64,000 bases of DNA from Aeromicrobium camelliae (GTDB lineage Bacteria; Actinomycetota; Actinomycetes; Propionibacteriales; Nocardioidaceae): positions 1 through 64,000 of the forward strand of contig NZ_RQJX01000014.1 in NCBI RefSeq assembly GCF_003850045.1, given 5' to 3'. The position numbers and the translations under genes were made by a program. The notes under the pieces are model-generated. The model did no database searches. It was not told where the DNA came from and saw nothing but the letters and a program-made list of their open reading frames with translations. Positions 1 to 8,094 of this stretch are shown here, piece after piece (within the stretch, counting starts at the first letter, position 1; every line of letters begins with the position of its first letter).

Positions 1-28
1 CGGTCGGGTACTTGCTGGGTCGTGCCAT
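1..28 (-). CDS. IS3-family transposase OrfA, N-terminal fragment (partial at window edge)
   Basis: Nine codons (MARPSKYPT) are visible before the window ends. A GGAAGG ribosome-binding site lies upstream. The N-terminus matches the usual start of actinobacterial IS3 OrfA proteins, the helix-turn-helix subunit that is joined to OrfB by frameshifting. The call rests on this short motif plus the adjoining terminal repeat, so the subgroup cannot be assigned. Confidence 0.55.
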
Positions 29-79
29 GAGAGTGATCCTTCCAATGAATCAGCTCTCCGGACACGCCGGGACGGTTCA
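1..79 (-). mobile_element. Left end of an IS3-family-like insertion sequence (runs off the window)
   Basis: On the minus strand a terminal sequence starting TGAACCGTCCCGG at position 79 leads, after about 50 nt, into a Shine-Dalgarno (GGAAGG) and an ORF starting MARPSKYPT. A short terminal inverted repeat followed closely by orfA, and orfA products starting MARPSKYP, are typical of IS3-family elements. Only one end is visible, so the inverted repeat and target duplication cannot be confirmed. The element end falls inside a flavin monooxygenase gene and supplies its stop codon. Confidence 0.65.
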
Positions 80-190
80 AACACACACTGGCGGATCCTC
101 ATCGGCCACTGCTCGACCAACTCGATGCGGGGCGGCCAGCAGCAGACCCGTGGGCCCGGCACCGACCACAATCACGTCGTCAAGCATCAT
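77..190 (-). pseudogene. Flavin-dependent aromatic-ring monooxygenase, N-terminal remnant truncated by IS
   Basis: A good ribosome-binding site (GAAGGAG) precedes ATG at 190. The product starts MMLDDVIVVGAGPTGLLLA, the GxGxxG FAD/Rossmann motif of PheA/TfdB-type monooxygenases. Directly after it the frame degenerates. A second frame reads RIELVEQ, which resembles the end of the second Rossmann strand, so about 30 nt with loss of frame seem to be missing between the two. The stop TGA (79-77) is formed by the first bases of the insertion element. The fragment lies in the same orientation just after the TetR gene and was probably the third gene of that operon. The protein cannot be functional here. 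Confidence 0.7.
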
Positions 191-253
191 TCCTGACAGC
201 TCCTTCATGTCCAGAGAACTCCTCTCAGACGACCGCCCGATCTCCTGGGCGAT

Positions 254-838
254 TCAGTGGGCAGGATCCTGCGCCGATGCGCCTTCTACGCCATCGATCA
301 ACGAGCGGACGGCGACCGCGAGATCCTGGACGTAGGAGATCCCGTCGAAAGCGAGTGCGTGCAGGATCGCACCGTCGACATAGGTGAGGATTCGATCAGC
401 AGCCGCGAAAGGCCGCGAGACGCCCAGTCTCTCAAGGGACTGCGCAGCCCAGACGTCGATCCGTTGGCGTGCCTGGGCAAGCGTCTCTTTGATGTGCGGA
501 TCGTGAAATCCTTCGACGAAGAACGCGTACCGGGCAGCGGTGAGCTCTCGCTGCGCCCCGGCAGCGTCTTGTATGAACTGGGTGATCGCTTCGATCAGAT
601 CGTCCACGGTCCGTGGTGCACTATCGGCGGCGAAAGCGCTTTGCTCGGCCTTCACGAGGTGATCCACTGTGGCGTGGAGGAGCGCGGCGCGAGTGCGGAA
701 GTGATTGGAGGTCGTTCCGGCAGGCAAGCCGGCCGTGGAATCGACCCGCCCGTGCGTCAACGCGCGGATCCCTTGGCTGCCGGCGATGGCGAGGGCGGCG
801 TGCAGTGCTCGGTCTCGGTTGTTCTGGCTGCTCTTCAT
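254..838 (-). CDS. TetR/AcrR-family transcriptional regulator
   Basis: A protein of 194 aa with an N-terminal TetR helix-turn-helix (ALAIAGSQGIRALTHGRVD, then a recognition helix around GLPAGTTSNHFRTRAAL) and a helical ligand-binding C-terminal part. The ATG at 838 is chosen because the DNA-binding domain begins about 10 residues later, the family norm. An ATG at 877, one base into the stop of the upstream monooxygenase, would add 13 charged residues and cannot be excluded. It lies between two flavin monooxygenase genes on the same strand, so it probably represses this small catabolic or detoxification operon. The inducer is unknown. A candidate operator lies at 1932-1947. Confidence 0.85.
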   Translation of the reverse strand: MKSSQNNRDRALHAALAIAGSQGIRALTHGRVDSTAGLPAGTTSNHFRTRAALLHATVDHLVKAEQSAFAADSAPRTVDDLIEAITQFIQDAAGAQRELTAARYAFFVEGFHDPHIKETLAQARQRIDVWAAQSLERLGVSRPFAAADRILTYVDGAILHALAFDGISYVQDLAVAVRSLIDGVEGASAQDPAH

Positions 839-876
839 TCTCGGCTCTCGTCGTCGCTCGTCAACATCGCCATCCA

Positions 877-1910
877 TCAGGCGAAGCGGGTGAGCGCGTT
901 CATCATCTGCTGACGGACGCCACCGAAGTGGCGCGCGGTCGACATCTTGTTGAGAAAACGCGAGAGTCGTACCGTTCTCTGCCCGGCGCGACGCCGACTC
1001 CGATCGAATGCACGCAGTCCGTCCTCGATCGTCGCGGCTGTGCGGAGCGCATCCGCCAACTGCACCGCATCGATGAGCGCTTCGCACGCGCCGCGTCCCG
1101 CGTTCGGTGCCATCGCGTGGGCCGCATCACCGATGACCACGGTGCGTCCTCGGACCATTGAGGCCAGTGGAGCTGAGTCATGCAATGCGCGTCGATCGAT
1201 CTGCGTGGAGATCGCCTTGTTCACGACCTGCGCAACTCCCGTATGCCAGTCGCCGAACAGCTCGGTCAGGAGCTCTGCCTCCGAGAGGTCGCCTCCCCGC
1301 TCGTTGAGAAGATCCTCCCGCACGCAGGCGAACCAGTTGGTCGTCCGCGCATCGTGGGGCGTGATGCCGAAGAGGCGTCCGCGCCCCCACGTCTCCGTCA
1401 CTTCGTCAACAGTCCCGGGCACGACTCCGCGAAATGCGGCCGTTCCGAGCGGCCGCGACGAGGCTGTCCGGTCGCTGACGGCCTGCCGGATCCGGCTGTT
1501 GATCCCGTCGGCACCCACGATCAGATCGGCCTCGGGAAGAGAAGCATGATCTGAAACGGCCGACGACCATCGCACCTTTCCCTCGAGAGCGCCGCTGTAG
1601 AGGAGCTCATGCAACGTCGGTCGGGGGACCAGGTAGGCAGGCTCGCGCGAGATGACTCGAGCGAACGTCGATCCGTCCGGACGAAGGAATGTGGCTCCCT
1701 GCTGCAGAACCCCCTGCTCTCGCACCGCGTCCGCGATGCCGAGCCTTTCCAGCGCCGCCATCGCCTCCGCCACATGCCCAACGCCGTTCCCGTCGCAGGC
1801 AAGCCATCGGCACGCTCGTACAGCGTCACGTCCCAACCGTCGTCCAGCAGTGCCCTCCCAGCGGCCAGGCCCGCGATACCCGCCCCGACAATCATCGCTT
1901 CGCGCCTCAC
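877..1910 (-). pseudogene. FAD-dependent monooxygenase (group A flavoprotein), frameshifted
   Basis: Two overlapping frames together give a complete group A flavoprotein monooxygenase of about 344 aa. The first frame, from ATG 1910, starts MRREAMIVGAGIAGLAAGRAL (GxGxxG). The second frame carries the DG motif (LIVGADGINSRIR) and the GD motif (VVIGDAAHAMAPNAGRG) and stops at 877. The frames join at about 1767-1770, where GMW should continue with PEAMAALERLG. One missing base explains the break. It is either a real single-base deletion or a sequence error. Homologues hydroxylate aromatic or polycyclic substrates with NAD(P)H, but the substrate here cannot be told. It is the first gene of the operon with the TetR gene. 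Confidence 0.8.
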
Positions 1911-1931
1911 GCCTTCATGCTACTACGTTCA

Positions 1932-1947
1932 TAGTCTCTTGACACTA
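1932..1947. promoter_or_regulatory. Candidate TetR operator (imperfect 16-bp palindrome)
   Basis: TAGTCTCTTGACACTA is an imperfect inverted repeat in which 6 of 8 positions pair. It lies 22 bp upstream of the monooxygenase start, where the operon promoter should be. Position and symmetry suit the TetR protein encoded in the operon. This is inference only. Confidence 0.35.
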
Positions 1948-2095
1948 CAATTCTGGCAGTGCGTCACCTGAAGCACCGGCACGAGGACGCACAAGCCGCG
2001 GCCCCGGGTTTCTCCCAAGGGCTTCGGTAATGGGGACGCCGGCGTATCGGCACGCGGGCCGTGGAGCGGTTCGGGCTGCAATGGCGCCGCAGCAG

Positions 2096-2153
2096 AAACG
2101 GCCCCTGACGCTGGAGGACGCTGGGTGGTGTCCTCGCAGCTCAGGGGCCGTTT
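2096..2153. terminator. Strong hairpin downstream of glnA
   Basis: Arms AAACGGCCCCTGA (2096-2108) and TCAGGGGCCGTTT (2141-2153) pair perfectly over 13 bp. The intervening 32 nt hold a smaller GAGGAC/GTCCTC hairpin. On the minus strand it follows glnA and ends in A/T-rich arms, as expected of an intrinsic terminator. The DNA from 1948 to 2095 shows no gene. Confidence 0.7.
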
Positions 2154-2187
2154 CAGCCAGCTGGCCGGTGGGCGTCGCCCACGCGGA

Positions 2188-3609
2188 TCAGATGTCGTAG
2201 TAGAGCTCGAACTCGTGCGGGTGGGGGCGCAGCTGCACGGGCGCGATCTCCTCGGTGCGCTTGTACTCGATCCACGTCTCGATGAGGTCGGGCGTGAACA
2301 CGTCACCGGCGGTGAGGAACTCGTGGTCGGCCTCGAGCGAGTCGAGCACGGCGCCCAGCGAGGTGGGGACATGGTCGATCTGCGCGTACTCCTCGGGCGG
2401 GAGTTCGTAGATGTTCTTGTCCACGGGCGCGGGCGGCTCGATCTTGTTCTTGATGCCGTCGAGGCCGGCCAGCAGCAGCGCCGAGAAGGCGAGGTACGGG
2501 TTGGCCGACGGGTCGGGGCAGCGGAACTCGATGCGCTTGGCCTTCGGGTTGTTGCCGGTGATCGGGATACGCACGCACGCCGAGCGGTTGCGGGCCGAGT
2601 ACACGAGCGCGATCGGCGCCTCGTAGCCCGGCACGAGGCGGTGGTACGAGTTGACCGACGGGTTCGTGAAGGCGAGCAGGCTCGGAGCGTGCTTGAGGAT
2701 TCCGCCGACGTAGTAGCGGGCCATGTCCGACAGTCCGCCGTAGCCGGCCTCGTCGTAGAACAGCGGCTCGCCGTTGCTCCAGATCGACTGGTGGACGTGC
2801 ATGCCCGAGCCGTTGTCGCCGAAGATCGGCTTCGGCATGAAGGTCACGGTCTTGTCCGCGGCCCACGCCGTGTTGCGGATGATGTACTTGAACTTCATCA
2901 CGTCGTCGGCGGCCTTGAGCAGCGTGTCGAAGTTGTAGTTGATCTCGGCCTGGCCGGCGGTGCCGACCTCGTGGTGACCGCGCTCGACGGTGAGGCCCAC
3001 GCGCTCGAGGTTGGCCATCATGTCGCCGCGCAGCTCGGAGAAGTGGTCGGTCGGCGTGACGGGGAAGTAGCCGCCCTTGTACCGCACCTTGTAGCCGCGG
3101 TTGTCGACGATGTCGTCGCCGGTGGACCAGGCACCGGCGGCCGACTGGATCTCGTAGTACGACTTGTTCGCGCTCGTGCCGAAGCTGACGCGGTCGAAGA
3201 TGTAGAACTCGGCCTCGGGCGCGAAGAAGGCGGTGTCGCCGATTCCGGTGGTCTTCAGGTACGCCTCGGCCTTGCGAGCGATGTTGCGCGGGTCGCGCGA
3301 GTAGGCCTCACCGGTGATCGGGTCGTGCACGAAGAAGTCGATGGCGATCGTCTTGCGCGCGCGGAAGGGATCGACGTAGGCCGTCTTGAGGTCGGGGAGC
3401 AGCGTCATGTCCGACTGGTCGATGCTCTGGAACCCGCGGACCGACGAGCCGTCGAACGCGAGGCCGCTCTCGAACACGCCCTCGTCGAAGGAGGAGACCG
3501 GTACGGTGAAGTGCTGCTGGATGCCCGGCAGATCCGTGAAGCGGACGTCGATGAACTCGACACCTTCGTCCTTGATGTACTTGAACAGCTCGTCGGCATT
3601 GCCGAACAT
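2188..3609 (-). CDS. glnA: Glutamine synthetase type I
   Basis: It joins ammonia to glutamate with ATP to form glutamine, in the cytoplasm as a dodecamer. The 473-aa length fits GlnA1. Visible motifs are the N-terminal beta-grasp region ([11 protein letters not shown]), PEAEFYIFD near 131-139, the glutamate/ammonia site [10 protein letters not shown] near 216-225, GSGMHVHQS near 267-275 and the adenylylation motif [10 protein letters not shown] with Tyr401, so GlnE-type control is expected. ATG 3609 is chosen for the GAGGAGG 6 nt upstream and the typical MFGNADE start; an upstream in-frame start would add 11 residues. Two GlnR boxes upstream predict nitrogen control of transcription. Confidence 0.97.
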   Translation of the reverse strand: MFGNADELFKYIKDEGVEFIDVRFTDLPGIQQHFTVPVSSFDEGVFESGLAFDGSSVRGFQSIDQSDMTLLPDLKTAYVDPFRARKTIAIDFFVHDPITGEAYSRDPRNIARKAEAYLKTTGIGDTAFFAPEAEFYIFDRVSFGTSANKSYYEIQSAAGAWSTGDDIVDNRGYKVRYKGGYFPVTPTDHFSELRGDMMANLERVGLTVERGHHEVGTAGQAEINYNFDTLLKAADDVMKFKYIIRNTAWAADKTVTFMPKPIFGDNGSGMHVHQSIWSNGEPLFYDEAGYGGLSDMARYYVGGILKHAPSLLAFTNPSVNSYHRLVPGYEAPIALVYSARNRSACVRIPITGNNPKAKRIEFRCPDPSANPYLAFSALLLAGLDGIKNKIEPPAPVDKNIYELPPEEYAQIDHVPTSLGAVLDSLEADHEFLTAGDVFTPDLIETWIEYKRTEEIAPVQLRPHPHEFELYYDI

Positions 3610-3703
3610 GAGGGCCTCCTCGACCGCCGGTTGGCGGGTCATCGTCGGTACTACGTGATCGTGACGCGGTGGGGAGCGTCGTCCTTGACGCTACGCACGT
3701 GCA

Positions 3704-3719
3704 GTTTCCCGTCCATCAC
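3704..3719 (-). promoter_or_regulatory. GlnR-type box, proximal
   Basis: On the minus strand the sequence is GTGAT-N6-GAAAC, one base from the actinobacterial GlnR consensus GTnAC-N6-GnAAC. It is exactly 22 bp (about two helical turns) from a perfect box, the spacing known for GlnR a/b site pairs. Confidence 0.7.
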
Positions 3720-3725
3720 TGGTTT

Positions 3726-3741
3726 GTTTCATCGATGTTAC
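3726..3741 (-). promoter_or_regulatory. GlnR-type box, distal (perfect consensus)
   Basis: On the minus strand the sequence is GTAAC-ATCGAT-GAAAC, a perfect match to GTnAC-N6-GnAAC, about 117 bp upstream of the glnA start. With the box at 3704-3719 it forms a tandem pair. GlnR in Streptomyces and mycobacteria activates or represses glnA through such pairs. glnR itself is not in the window. Confidence 0.75.
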
Positions 3742-3794
3742 AAACTCGACGGTGACCTTGCGGGCCGCGAGAAAGGCCGTGCGGACCTGCTCGA

Positions 3795-3800
3795 TAGGCT
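3795..3800 (+). promoter_or_regulatory. -10 element of the RDD gene (leaderless)
   Basis: TAGGCT ends 6 nt before GTG 3807, so transcription should begin at or next to the start codon. Confidence 0.6.
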
Positions 3801-3806
3801 CGACCC

Positions 3807-4220
3807 GTGCCGTCATCGCCCTCCCACGACGCCCCTGACGTCGCAGATCCGACTGAAGCGACGATCGGCCGCCGGCTGGTGGCGCTCGTCATCGACTGGC
3901 TGCTCGCCGCGCTGATCGCCGGCCTCGCGTTCGGGATCGGCTATCCGCCCGAAGGACCCCGCCAGAGCTTCGTCATCCAGTTCGTCTTCATCGTGTTCGT
4001 CGGACTCTTCGTGGGGCTGTTCGGCGTGTCTCCGGGAAAGCGCGCGGTGCGGCTCGCCGTCATCAACCGCGACGGTGCCGTGATCGGCTGGTGGCGCGGA
4101 CTGCTGCGCACCGCGCTGATGAGCGTCGTCGTCCCGGCGCTGATCCAGACCAAAGACGGCCGCGGCCTTCACGATCTCGCGGTGGGCAGCAAAGTCGTGA
4201 AGGTGCCGAAGGCGAGCTGA
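3807..4220 (+). CDS. RDD-family small membrane protein
   Basis: A 137-aa protein with an RDD domain: the Arg-containing first helix (IGRRLVALVIDWLLAALIAGLAFGI), a second hydrophobic segment (residues about 55-72) and a third helix within LLRTALMSVVVPALI, then a conserved LHDLAVGSKVV tail. GTG 3807 is fixed by the -10 hexamer 6 nt upstream. The family is found between glnA and the DUF4191/lipA genes in many actinobacteria. RDD proteins are integral membrane proteins, some linked to ion transport, but no specific role can be assigned. It runs toward the DUF4191 gene, with stops 3 bp apart. Confidence 0.85.
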   Translation: MPSSPSHDAPDVADPTEATIGRRLVALVIDWLLAALIAGLAFGIGYPPEGPRQSFVIQFVFIVFVGLFVGLFGVSPGKRAVRLAVINRDGAVIGWWRGLLRTALMSVVVPALIQTKDGRGLHDLAVGSKVVKVPKAS

Positions 4221-4222
4221 AC

Positions 4223-4927
4223 TCAGCCGCGCATCATTTTGCGGGCGCCCTTCATGCTCGTGGGCATCGGGCCACGCGGCATGGGGGCGGCCGGACGCAT
4301 CGCGTCGAGCGCCTTGACCTTGTAGAGGATGTCGGTCTGCTGCGCCGGCTTGATCGCCTTGGGCAGCTTGCGGACCTTCTTGACGAGCTTGGGGAGCGGG
4401 ACCTCGCCCTCGCCGCGACCGACTACGAGCGTCGTGACCGGGGTGCCCTCGCCGACGATGCGCTGGTGCTTCTTGGCCTCGCTGGCGAGCAGGGAACGCG
4501 TGCGGCCCGGGTTGCCCTCGCCGACGAGGATCACGCCGGGGCGGCCGATGACACGGTGCACGACATCCTGCTGCTTGGTGAAGCCGACGGCCTGCTTGAC
4601 GTCCCAGCGTCCGCGCAGCATCGTCAGCGCGGCACCGCCGGCCCCGAGCTGACCCTCGGCCTGCTGGTACATCGAGCGCTCGGCGCGGCGACCGAAGACG
4701 GTGATCGTGGCAAGCGAAGCCGTGGTGAGGACCAACAGCACCGTGAGGACGATGCCGAGCCAGCCGGTGCCGATGAGCACGAGGCTGAGCGTCGCGACGA
4801 TCGCTGCCGTCAGGATCCACACGCCGAGCAGAATCCAGCCCAGCTTCGGGTCGGTCTGCTTGGTGTTGCGGTAGGCCTGGCGCATCTGCGCGATGCGGCC
4901 GGTGGGGACGGCAGGAGCGTTGGACAT
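4223..4927 (-). CDS. DUF4191 family membrane protein
   Basis: A 234-aa protein with a short N-terminal cytoplasmic part, two adjacent membrane segments (about residues 30-52 and 54-76, LGWILLGVWILTAAIV and WLGIVLTVLLVLTT) and a long basic cytoplasmic domain with VVHRVIGRPGVILVGEG. It matches actinobacterial DUF4191, which regularly sits beside lipA. ATG 4927 is supported by TAGAAT ending 6 nt upstream. Function unknown. It has its own promoter downstream of lipA. Confidence 0.85.
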   Translation of the reverse strand: MSNAPAVPTGRIAQMRQAYRNTKQTDPKLGWILLGVWILTAAIVATLSLVLIGTGWLGIVLTVLLVLTTASLATITVFGRRAERSMYQQAEGQLGAGGAALTMLRGRWDVKQAVGFTKQQDVVHRVIGRPGVILVGEGNPGRTRSLLASEAKKHQRIVGEGTPVTTLVVGRGEGEVPLPKLVKKVRKLPKAIKPAQQTDILYKVKALDAMRPAAPMPRGPMPTSMKGARKMMRG

Positions 4928-4933
4928 GCGTCG

Positions 4934-4939
4934 ATTCTA
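4934..4939 (-). promoter_or_regulatory. -10 element of the DUF4191 gene (leaderless)
   Basis: On the minus strand TAGAAT is followed by CGACGC and then ATG 4927, a 6-nt gap that predicts a leaderless transcript. Confidence 0.6.
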
Positions 4940-4991
4940 CGCGAGCGCCCTGCGCCCACGGAGCGGCCCGACGCTAGGCCGGACCGGCCGG

Positions 4992-5924
4992 TTACTCGGC
5001 CTTGCTGCGCGCGTCGATCGCCTGCTGGTACAGGCGGCCGGCGCGGTAGGACGAGCGGACGAGCGGCCCGGACATGACACCGGCGAAGCCGATCTCCTCG
5101 GCCTCGGCAGCCAGCTCGACGAACTCCTCGGGCTTGACCCAGCGCTCGACGGGATGGTGGCGCACCGACGGGCGCAGGTACTGGGTGATCGTGATGAGAT
5201 CGCAGCCGGCCTCGTGCAGGTCGCGCAGCGCCTCGGAGACCTCGTCGCGGGTCTCACCCATGCCGAGGATCAGGTTGGACTTGGTCACCAGACCGAAGGC
5301 CCGCGCCTGCGTCAGCACGTCGAGCGAACGCTCGTAGCGGAACGCCGGGCGGATGCGCTTGAAGATGCGCGGGACGGTCTCCACGTTGTGCGCGAGCACC
5401 TCGGGCCGCGACTCGAAGACCTCGGTCAGCAGCTCGGGCTTGCCGTTGAAGTCGGGAATGAGGTTCTCCACGCCCGTTCCCGGGTTGAGCTCGTGGATCT
5501 TGCGCACCGTCTCGGCGTACAGCCAGGCGCCGCCGTCGGGAAGGTCGTCGCGCGCGACACCGGTGATGGTGGCGTACCGCAGCTGCATCTTCTGCACGCT
5601 CTCGGCAACGCGGCGCGGCTCGTCGCGGTCGAGCGCCGTCGGCTTGCCGGTGTCGATCTGGCAGAAGTCGCAGCGTCGCGTGCACTGCTCTCCGCCGATG
5701 AGGAAGGTGGCCTCGCGGTCCTCCCAGCATTCGAAGATGTTGGGGCACCCGGCCTCCTGACACACCGTGTGCAGGCCTTCGCCCTTCACGAGCTGCATGA
5801 GTTCGTTGTACTCCGGACCCATCTTGGCGCGCGTCTTGATCCACGACGGCTTCTTCTCGATGGGCGTCTGCGCGTTGCGGACTTCGAGGCGCAGCATCTT
5901 ACGGCCTTCGGGTGCGATAGTCAT
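4992..5924 (-). CDS. lipA: Lipoyl synthase
   Basis: A radical-SAM enzyme that inserts two sulfurs into protein-bound octanoyl groups, giving lipoyl cofactors on E2 and GcvH proteins. The 310 aa include the auxiliary-cluster motif C-x4-C-x5-C (Cys55, 60, 66), the radical-SAM motif C-x3-C-x2-C (Cys81, 85, 88: CTRRCDFC) and the C-terminal RSSY motif whose Ser binds the auxiliary cluster. It starts 10 bp after lipB, so the two are co-transcribed. The clients sucB and gcvT are in this window. Confidence 0.97.
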   Translation of the reverse strand: MTIAPEGRKMLRLEVRNAQTPIEKKPSWIKTRAKMGPEYNELMQLVKGEGLHTVCQEAGCPNIFECWEDREATFLIGGEQCTRRCDFCQIDTGKPTALDRDEPRRVAESVQKMQLRYATITGVARDDLPDGGAWLYAETVRKIHELNPGTGVENLIPDFNGKPELLTEVFESRPEVLAHNVETVPRIFKRIRPAFRYERSLDVLTQARAFGLVTKSNLILGMGETRDEVSEALRDLHEAGCDLITITQYLRPSVRHHPVERWVKPEEFVELAAEAEEIGFAGVMSGPLVRSSYRAGRLYQQAIDARSKAE

Positions 5925-5934
5925 CGTGGTCAGC

Positions 5935-6657
5935 CTACCCCTGCACCGGGAGCTTCACCGAGCCGACCGAGAGGCCGACATGGGCGGTGCGGTCGATGTC
6001 CGGACTGGGGTCGTACGGCTTCCAGGACAGGAGGTCCGTGAGGTGCCGGGCCACCGCGGGAGCGGCCTCGGGTACCGTGACCGTCCGGCCGAGCTCGGCC
6101 GACAGGGTGGTGACACCGGCGTCGGCGATCCCGCAGGGGACGAACCGGTCGTACCAGCCGAGGTCGACGTCGCAGTTGAGGCTGAACCCGTGCATCGTGA
6201 CGCCCCGCGAGACGCGGATGCCGATCGCGGCGATCTTGCGTTCCGGGCGGCCGGGCGCCTCGGGCAGCCAGACTCCCGAGCGGCCGGGCACGCGACCCGT
6301 GGTGACGCCGAACTCGGCGAGCGCGCGCATCAGCGCCTCCTCGACGCGCCGGACGTAGTCGACGACCAGCACGTGGGAGGGCAGCTTGGTGATCGGGTAG
6401 CCGACCAGCTGACCGGGCCCGTGGAAGGTGATCTTGCCGCCGCGGTCGACGTCCACCACCGGGGTGCCGTCCTGCGGGCGCTCGAACGGTTCCGTGCGCT
6501 TGCCGGCCGTGTAGACCGGCGGATGTTCCAGGAAGAGGGCGGTGTCCTCGATCCGATCCGCGACGCGGTCCGCATGCAGCTGGCGTTGCAGCTCCCAGGC
6601 GTCGAGGTAGTCGATCGCCTGCTCGCCGTACCAGGAGTCCAGGATGCGTAGGCTCAC
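5935..6657 (-). CDS. lipB: Octanoyl-[acyl-carrier-protein]:protein octanoyltransferase
   Basis: It transfers octanoyl from ACP to the lipoyl domains of target enzymes, the step before LipA. The 240 aa show [12 protein letters not shown], the catalytic Lys region [10 protein letters not shown] and the catalytic Cys in FVPCGI. GTG 6657 is supported by a TAGGCT hexamer 7 nt upstream. A perfect 9-bp inverted repeat wraps this promoter and start codon (see 6646-6673). It is the first gene of the lipB-lipA operon. Confidence 0.95.
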   Translation of the reverse strand: MSLRILDSWYGEQAIDYLDAWELQRQLHADRVADRIEDTALFLEHPPVYTAGKRTEPFERPQDGTPVVDVDRGGKITFHGPGQLVGYPITKLPSHVLVVDYVRRVEEALMRALAEFGVTTGRVPGRSGVWLPEAPGRPERKIAAIGIRVSRGVTMHGFSLNCDVDLGWYDRFVPCGIADAGVTTLSAELGRTVTVPEAAPAVARHLTDLLSWKPYDPSPDIDRTAHVGLSVGSVKLPVQG

Positions 6658-6673
6658 GCCCGTCAGCCTACGC
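6646..6673. promoter_or_regulatory. Inverted repeat spanning the lipB -10 element and start codon
   Basis: Arms GCGTAGGCT (6646-6654) and AGCCTACGC (6665-6673) are perfect complements around a 10-bp centre. On the minus strand the upstream arm contains the -10 TAGGCT and the downstream arm is lipB codons 2-4, with GTG at the edge of the loop. It could be an operator, or a hairpin that hides the start in read-through RNA. Confidence 0.5.
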
Positions 6674-6767
6674 CTCTTGACCGACCTCGTCGGCGAGGCG
6701 TTCGCGACCAGCCGCTTGCGCGGTGCCTGTGGAAAGGCCGGAGCCTTCGGCGTAGGTCAGCGCGACG

Positions 6768-7190
6768 ATGGGCGACATGGGTGACCTCATCGCCGTGCTG
6801 GCCACGCTCCTGCCCTCCGCTGCAGCAGACCCCTGCCTGGTCGTCGAGGGCCTCGACGTGCAGCGTCAGATCGCCTACGCCCGGGCGGACCCGGCGGCGC
6901 TCGACGCGGTCTACGCTGAGGGCTCCGCCGCAGGTACCGCCGACCGCCAGGTGCTCACCGAGTACCGGGACCGCGGCATCACGGTGCGTGGCGCACGACT
7001 CGAACGCCGCTCCTGCGAGCGGTTGGCCGACGACAGGGTGCGCAGCGTCGAACGCCTCGGCGCTGCCGTCGCGGTCCTCCCCGACGCCACCCAGCGGGAT
7101 CTTCCTCGCGACAACTGGAATGAGCGTGACGTGACGCTGGTGGTGGAGGAGGGGCGCTGGCGCATCCGCGACGTGCGCGAGCGCAGGTGA
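6768..7190 (+). CDS. Conserved actinobacterial protein of unknown function, possibly secreted
   Basis: A 140-aa protein with a short hydrophobic N-terminus (LIAVLATLLPSAAADP) that may be a weak signal peptide or anchor. The rest is acidic/basic with a strand-rich end (VTLVVEEGRWRIRDV) and the pattern of an NTF2-like fold (D-x2-AL-x3-Y, ending W-R-I-x-D-V). Only two Cys are present, so no metal site is evident. It is transcribed away from lipB and runs toward the epimerase gene (stops 13 bp apart). No function is assigned; the NTF2-like call is by eye. Confidence 0.65.
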   Translation: MGDMGDLIAVLATLLPSAAADPCLVVEGLDVQRQIAYARADPAALDAVYAEGSAAGTADRQVLTEYRDRGITVRGARLERRSCERLADDRVRSVERLGAAVAVLPDATQRDLPRDNWNERDVTLVVEEGRWRIRDVRERR

Positions 7191-7203
7191 CTCGGAGCGT
7201 GTC

Positions 7204-8094
7204 TCAGGCGAGTGCCGTGGCGAGGATCGCGTCCACGTCGCGGTCGGCGAAGGAGAAGCCGGACTCGGTCAGTCGCCGCGGCTCCAGGCGCAAGGAGCCG
7301 AGCAGATCCTCGGCGATGCCGCCGAGCGCGGCCCGGATCGCGAACGAGGGCGCGGTGAGCGCGGCGGGGCGTCCGAGGGCGCGGGCGAGGGCGCGCGTGA
7401 ACTCGGCGTTGGTCGGCGGGTTCGGGGCGGCGAGATTGAGCGGCCCGCTGATCTCGTCATGCTCGGCAGCGAAGCACACCGCCTGAACCCAGTCGCGGCG
7501 GCTGATGCAGGAGAAGTACTGCCGGCCGGAGCCGAGCCGGGCCCCGAAGCCGAACGAGAACGGGACTTTCATGAGCTTGAGGGCGCCACCCGAGGCGTCC
7601 AGCACCATCGAGGTGCGCAGGTAGACCACGCGGGCGCCGGCCTCGACCGCCGGAGTGGTGGCGGTCTCCCACGCCTGCGAGACCTCGGCCAGGAAGCCGT
7701 CGCCGGGGCCGTCCTCCTCGGTCAGCACCCGCGCGCCGCGGTCGACGCCGTACCAGGACATGCCGGACCCGCTGAGGAAGGCCGGGGGAGTGGGGGCGTG
7801 CGCCACGGCCCGCGCGAGCGTGGTGGTGGCACCGAGCCGCGAGCGCAGGATCTCCTCGGCCCTGCGTCCGGTGCGCGGCCATTGCGAGATGGGCGCACCC
7901 GACAGGTTCACGACGACGTCGGCGTCGGCGATGAGAGCCTCGTCGACCTCGCCGGCTGCCGGGTCCCATGGCGACGCGTCAGCGTCGGCCGCGTCCCCGC
8001 GCACGAGCCGCGTGACGTCGTGCCCGGCGTCGCGCAGCGCCGACACCAGCGGGGCACCGAGAAATCCCGATGCCCCTCCGATGACGACGCGCAT
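7204..8094 (-). CDS. TIGR01777-family NAD(P)-dependent epimerase/SDR protein
   Basis: A 296-aa atypical short-chain dehydrogenase (SDR39U1 group). It has an N-terminal GASGFLG nucleotide motif, the family-typical SGSGMSWYG segment with a Tyr, and a C-terminal DUF1731-like end (LEPRRLTESGFSF). ATG 8094 is chosen because MRVVIGGASG starts the Rossmann strand directly. It follows sucB by 4 bp and is probably translated with it. The substrate is unknown; the family was named from sugar epimerases and related cell-division inhibitor annotations. Confidence 0.88.
   Translation of the reverse strand: MRVVIGGASGFLGAPLVSALRDAGHDVTRLVRGDAADADASPWDPAAGEVDEALIADADVVVNLSGAPISQWPRTGRRAEEILRSRLGATTTLARAVAHAPTPPAFLSGSGMSWYGVDRGARVLTEEDGPGDGFLAEVSQAWETATTPAVEAGARVVYLRTSMVLDASGGALKLMKVPFSFGFGARLGSGRQYFSCISRRDWVQAVCFAAEHDEISGPLNLAAPNPPTNAEFTRALARALGRPAALTAPSFAIRAALGGIAEDLLGSLRLEPRRLTESGFSFADRDVDAILATALA

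Noticed and set aside
2125-3915. A 596-codon plus-strand frame opposite glnA
   Set aside because: It is the antisense of glnA, with a Val/Asp/Arg-rich translation and no motif.
4977-4990. GGCCGG/CCGGCC palindrome after lipA considered as a terminator
   Set aside because: Stem of six with a one-base loop and no T-run; too weak to call.
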